Source: Marvania coccoides
Taxonomy: Eukaryota; Chlorophyta; Trebouxiophyceae; Chlorellales; Chlorellaceae
Direction: 5' to 3'
Assembly (NCBI GenBank): GCA_963854735.1
Contig: OY978100.1
Coordinates: 682,001 to 746,000 of the forward strand
DNA: 64,000 nucleotides
Positions 61,633-64,000 of this stretch are shown here, piece after piece (positions within the stretch are counted from its first letter, which is position 1; each line of letters opens with the position of its first letter). The position numbers and the translations under genes are program-made. Under the pieces are notes generated by a model, which did not search any database, was not told the origin of the DNA, and worked only from the letters and a program-made list of their open reading frames with translations.

Positions 61633-64000
61633 TTATTTTGCCACCTTTGAAGCAACAGGAGGCGCAGCCTCCTCCGGGAGTACTGGCTCCTCATTTTTCT
61701 CCCTGTCGCCTGTCTTGTTCTCCTCCTTCTCTTCTTCCTTGTCTTCCGCCGCACTGTCAGCCTCCACGCCCATGCTCTTGCTGCCCTTGCTCGCGGTCTC
61801 AGCAGGTGAGGGAGTAACGACCTCTCCAGCTCTCCCCTCCTCCTCTTCCTCTTCCTCCACATCATCTTCATCCGGCAATTCCATGCTCGGCAGCGGCGGC
61901 AGAATGCCAGCAACAGCAGCTGCCGTGGGGCTGGACCCGCCAGAAGAGGTTAATGATACCACAGCAGGGCTGGATTCAGCCTCCTCCTGCCCCTCGTTCT
62001 TTATTATTTCCGTCGCCAGGCCTGTTGTTGCCGCCATCGCCGCAGCCACTTCTTGGATTGCCGGCGCGCTGGAGGAGCTCGACTCCCCTTCCGACAGCCG
62101 CGTCGGGGAGGGCGGTGGACTGATGGGGACGCGGGTGCGCAGCCACCTCCTCCGCCGCACGAAATCTGCCATTCGCCTGTTCATAATAATAATAAAATGG
62201 TTCTTAGCGCCCAAAAGAATCGACAAAATAGAAAGTTGGGGGTGGGGGGGGGGGGGGGAAGAGACCAATGAAAATACAAGATCTGGTACTATCAAATGTC
62301 ACACTGTTGTATTAATTAATTATTGTCGCACTACTTCCATTTATTAAAATTACTGCACTCACTTTTTGCCAGAACCAGGTGGGAAGGGAAACCGAAACCA
62401 CGGGAAGTCCAGGGCGTACGACCAGCCCTGCCCGTCGGTGCAGTCCGCCTTGGCCCCCGACAGGTCCAGCTTCCACCCATCTTCCTCCACCCACCGCCAC
62501 CCCGGCGGCAGCGGGGGCGCCACCTCCGCCAGCGACTGGCTGCAGGCCACGTCGTCGCCGTAAGAGTCGATCAGCGACCAGTGCGAGACTTTGTCTGTGG
62601 GGAGGAAGTGGCCAGGCCAGGTGTGGCCCCACCCGCGGAATGGCTGCAGTCGCTCATTCTCAAACACTGACACCACCACGGCGTGCTGCCGCAGCTCCGG
62701 CGCCAGGTCAGGGCTGCTGTAAGACTTTTTTGACAGCGGCTCCTCCTGCTGCTGCTGTTGGTGGTCATTTGCAGCCGGGGCAGCAACACCCGCCGGCGCT
62801 GCCGCAGCTTCCCCTGCAGCAGGCGGAATGCTGCCGTTGCCACCATCAGCGATAGCATGCTGCGCGTGCTCCTCTTGTTCCGCATGCCCCTCATCGCCGT
62901 GCTGCCCGTGCTTTCCGTGATGTTTCTTTCTATTATGAAGGATAGGCTTCACCAGCGGCCCGCTATCGCACAGCCGGTCCACCCCCTTGCGAATTGACTC
63001 CAGCGCTGCCTCCGACCGCTCATCTAGAGTCTTCCGCGTGTGCAAGCGAGCGCCGCCTCCCCGCCTCCCCATGTAATTTTTTTCCGCTGCAGACGCAATC
63101 GCCTGCTTGTAACCGTCGTACTTCACCCCAGACAGCGCCTCGCTTTCTTCCTCCACGAGAGGGGCACCTCCTCCCGCCCCAGCACCACCAACGGCAGAGT
63201 CAGGAGATTCTCTGCCGCTGCCCCCCGGACCGCTGCTGGGCGGCCACGGCAGCGCCGCTGCGGTGCGATTGACGGCCCACCGCACCGCCAGCACGATGGC
63301 CATCGTGGACAGCACCTCCAGCACGCCGGAAGGCACGTAGATGAGCTTGAAGGCGTAGTGCGCCAGCCACGTCAAAATGTCGCTGGGCTCCCTGCCGGCG
63401 GACTGCCCGAACCGCAAAACCGCGAGTCCAAGGCGCAGCGCCTCCACCGCGATCACGGCCGCCAGCACCGCCAGCACTGAGTCAACCGTGGCGCCGTGCA
63501 GCAGCGGCTGGTGAGCGACAGCAGCGTGGAGGAAAGCCGCCCATGGCTCCAGAATCCGCACCGCTACACTGCCAAACGCGCTGTCCAGCGTGCGCCGCAC
63601 CGTGGACGCCGCTTCCGCTGCAGCGGCAGACGCAGGGCGCAGCACCACCAGCGGCTTTTCCGCCGCAGCCGGCACCGCTGCCTCGGCCGCCGCCTCCGGT
63701 GAGGTGACGGTGGCCACGGTTTTCAGCACTTCCACCATTGTGGCGGTGGCGGCCCGCATTCCGTCCACCGCCCCCTTCCGGATCATGCCTTTAATCATGC
63801 CGTTGACGCTCGTGACGAATACCACAGCAGCGAGGTTGGACACGCGAGTGCGGCCGGGACCCAGAGCCTCGAACGTGCGCCGCGACACCGGGCGGAACTT
63901 GTCCCCGTATTTTGCGGCAGTACACACTGTGGAATCCAGTACAATGCGAACGCCGGGTTCAACTACCGTGACTTTCGACACTTCCTGGGTCTGGCACATT
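61633..64000 (-). CDS. VASt-like and dysferlin-domain membrane protein (5' partial)
   Basis: The gene runs off the right edge; visible exons are 64000-62363 and 62176-61633. From the edge: a VASt/START-like end (V-S-K-V-T-V-V-E-P-G, Y-G-D-K-F-R-P-V-S-R-R, K-G-M-I-R-K-G-A), then Ala-rich and hydrophobic helices (VLAVLAAVIAVEALRLGLAV; GVLEVLSTMAIVLAV) and a disordered linker. A DysF domain follows (V-S-V-F-E-N-E-R-L-Q-P, G-W-G-H-T-W-P-G-H-F-L-P-T-D, P-P-G-W-R-W-V-E-E-D-G-W, G-W-S-Y-A-L-D-F-P-W). Its DysFC part, F-V-R-R-R-R-W-L-R-T-R, lies in the last exon after an in-frame join. An acidic tail closes it. VASt proteins move sterols at membrane contacts; DysF domains occur in peroxisome and membrane-repair proteins. 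A GRAM domain may lie upstream, outside the window. Confidence 0.8.
62244..62258. repeat. Poly-G run (15 G) in last intron
   Basis: Within the final intron of the dysferlin-domain gene; on the coding strand it is a C-run in the pyrimidine-rich part. Confidence 0.9.

Noticed and set aside
1..64000. tRNA, rRNA, CRISPR arrays, transposases
   Set aside because: No cloverleaf with A and B boxes, no rRNA core motifs, no regularly spaced repeats and no integrase, transposase or reverse transcriptase ORF was seen. A tRNAscan-SE and RepeatMasker run would settle this.

Overview
This is nuclear DNA of a green alga (Chlorophyta). A trebouxiophyte-like lineage is my inference; the species cannot be read from the sequence. 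The evidence is as follows. Genes are GC-rich in their exons and AT-rich in their introns. Most introns end in TGCAG. TGTAA polyadenylation signals, the green-algal type, follow many stop codons. The gene content is photosynthetic: a chlorophyll a/b-binding protein, a plastid Omp85, a starch branching enzyme and an ABC1-type kinase. I rebuilt 33 protein-coding genes, two of them cut by the window edges. About 66 introns were placed by hand from splice sites and reading phase. I saw no rRNA, tRNA, CRISPR or intact mobile element.

Layout. 1-6.2 kb: 3' end of a DCC/DUF393 gene, then a GIP1-like protein and the splicing factor CDC5, both on minus. 7.3-13.7 kb: a Bet1/Sft1-like SNARE divergent from the axonemal protein MNS1, a RAMA-like protein and a two-WW-domain protein. 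14-16.3 kb: a light-harvesting protein and a SAP30BP/HCNGP homologue. 16.8-21.3 kb: a seven-exon cyclopropane-fatty-acid synthase gene that appears fused to a TLC-type membrane domain. 21.7-28.6 kb: RUS (DUF647), ribosomal protein eL14, a selenocysteine glutathione peroxidase with a readable SECIS element, ERG28 and eIF4E. 29-36.8 kb: ABC1K kinase, an amino acid transporter and a secreted GH9 glucanase with a long proline-rich region. 37.4-48.1 kb: starch branching enzyme, COQ10, three small proteins, a CFAP53-like axonemal protein and ribosomal protein eL37. 49-54.5 kb: a large disordered protein and an OEP80/Toc75-V-like Omp85. 54.9-64 kb: two tandem copies of an unknown gene, a gamma-glutamylcyclotransferase-like gene, a bZIP factor and a VASt-dysferlin protein that runs off the right edge.

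Neighbouring genes are mostly functionally unrelated, as is normal for a nuclear genome. Several pairs share short divergent promoters (250-370 bp) or convergent 3' ends whose TGTAA signals sit within tens of bases of each other. The most notable results are the selenoprotein GPx (UGA at the catalytic position, SECIS downstream, possible thylakoid-lumen targeting), the apparent three-domain FAD oxidase-CFA synthase-TLC fusion, a raised share of GC-AG introns (5 of about 66), and a tandem pair whose last exons are almost identical although the rest has diverged.
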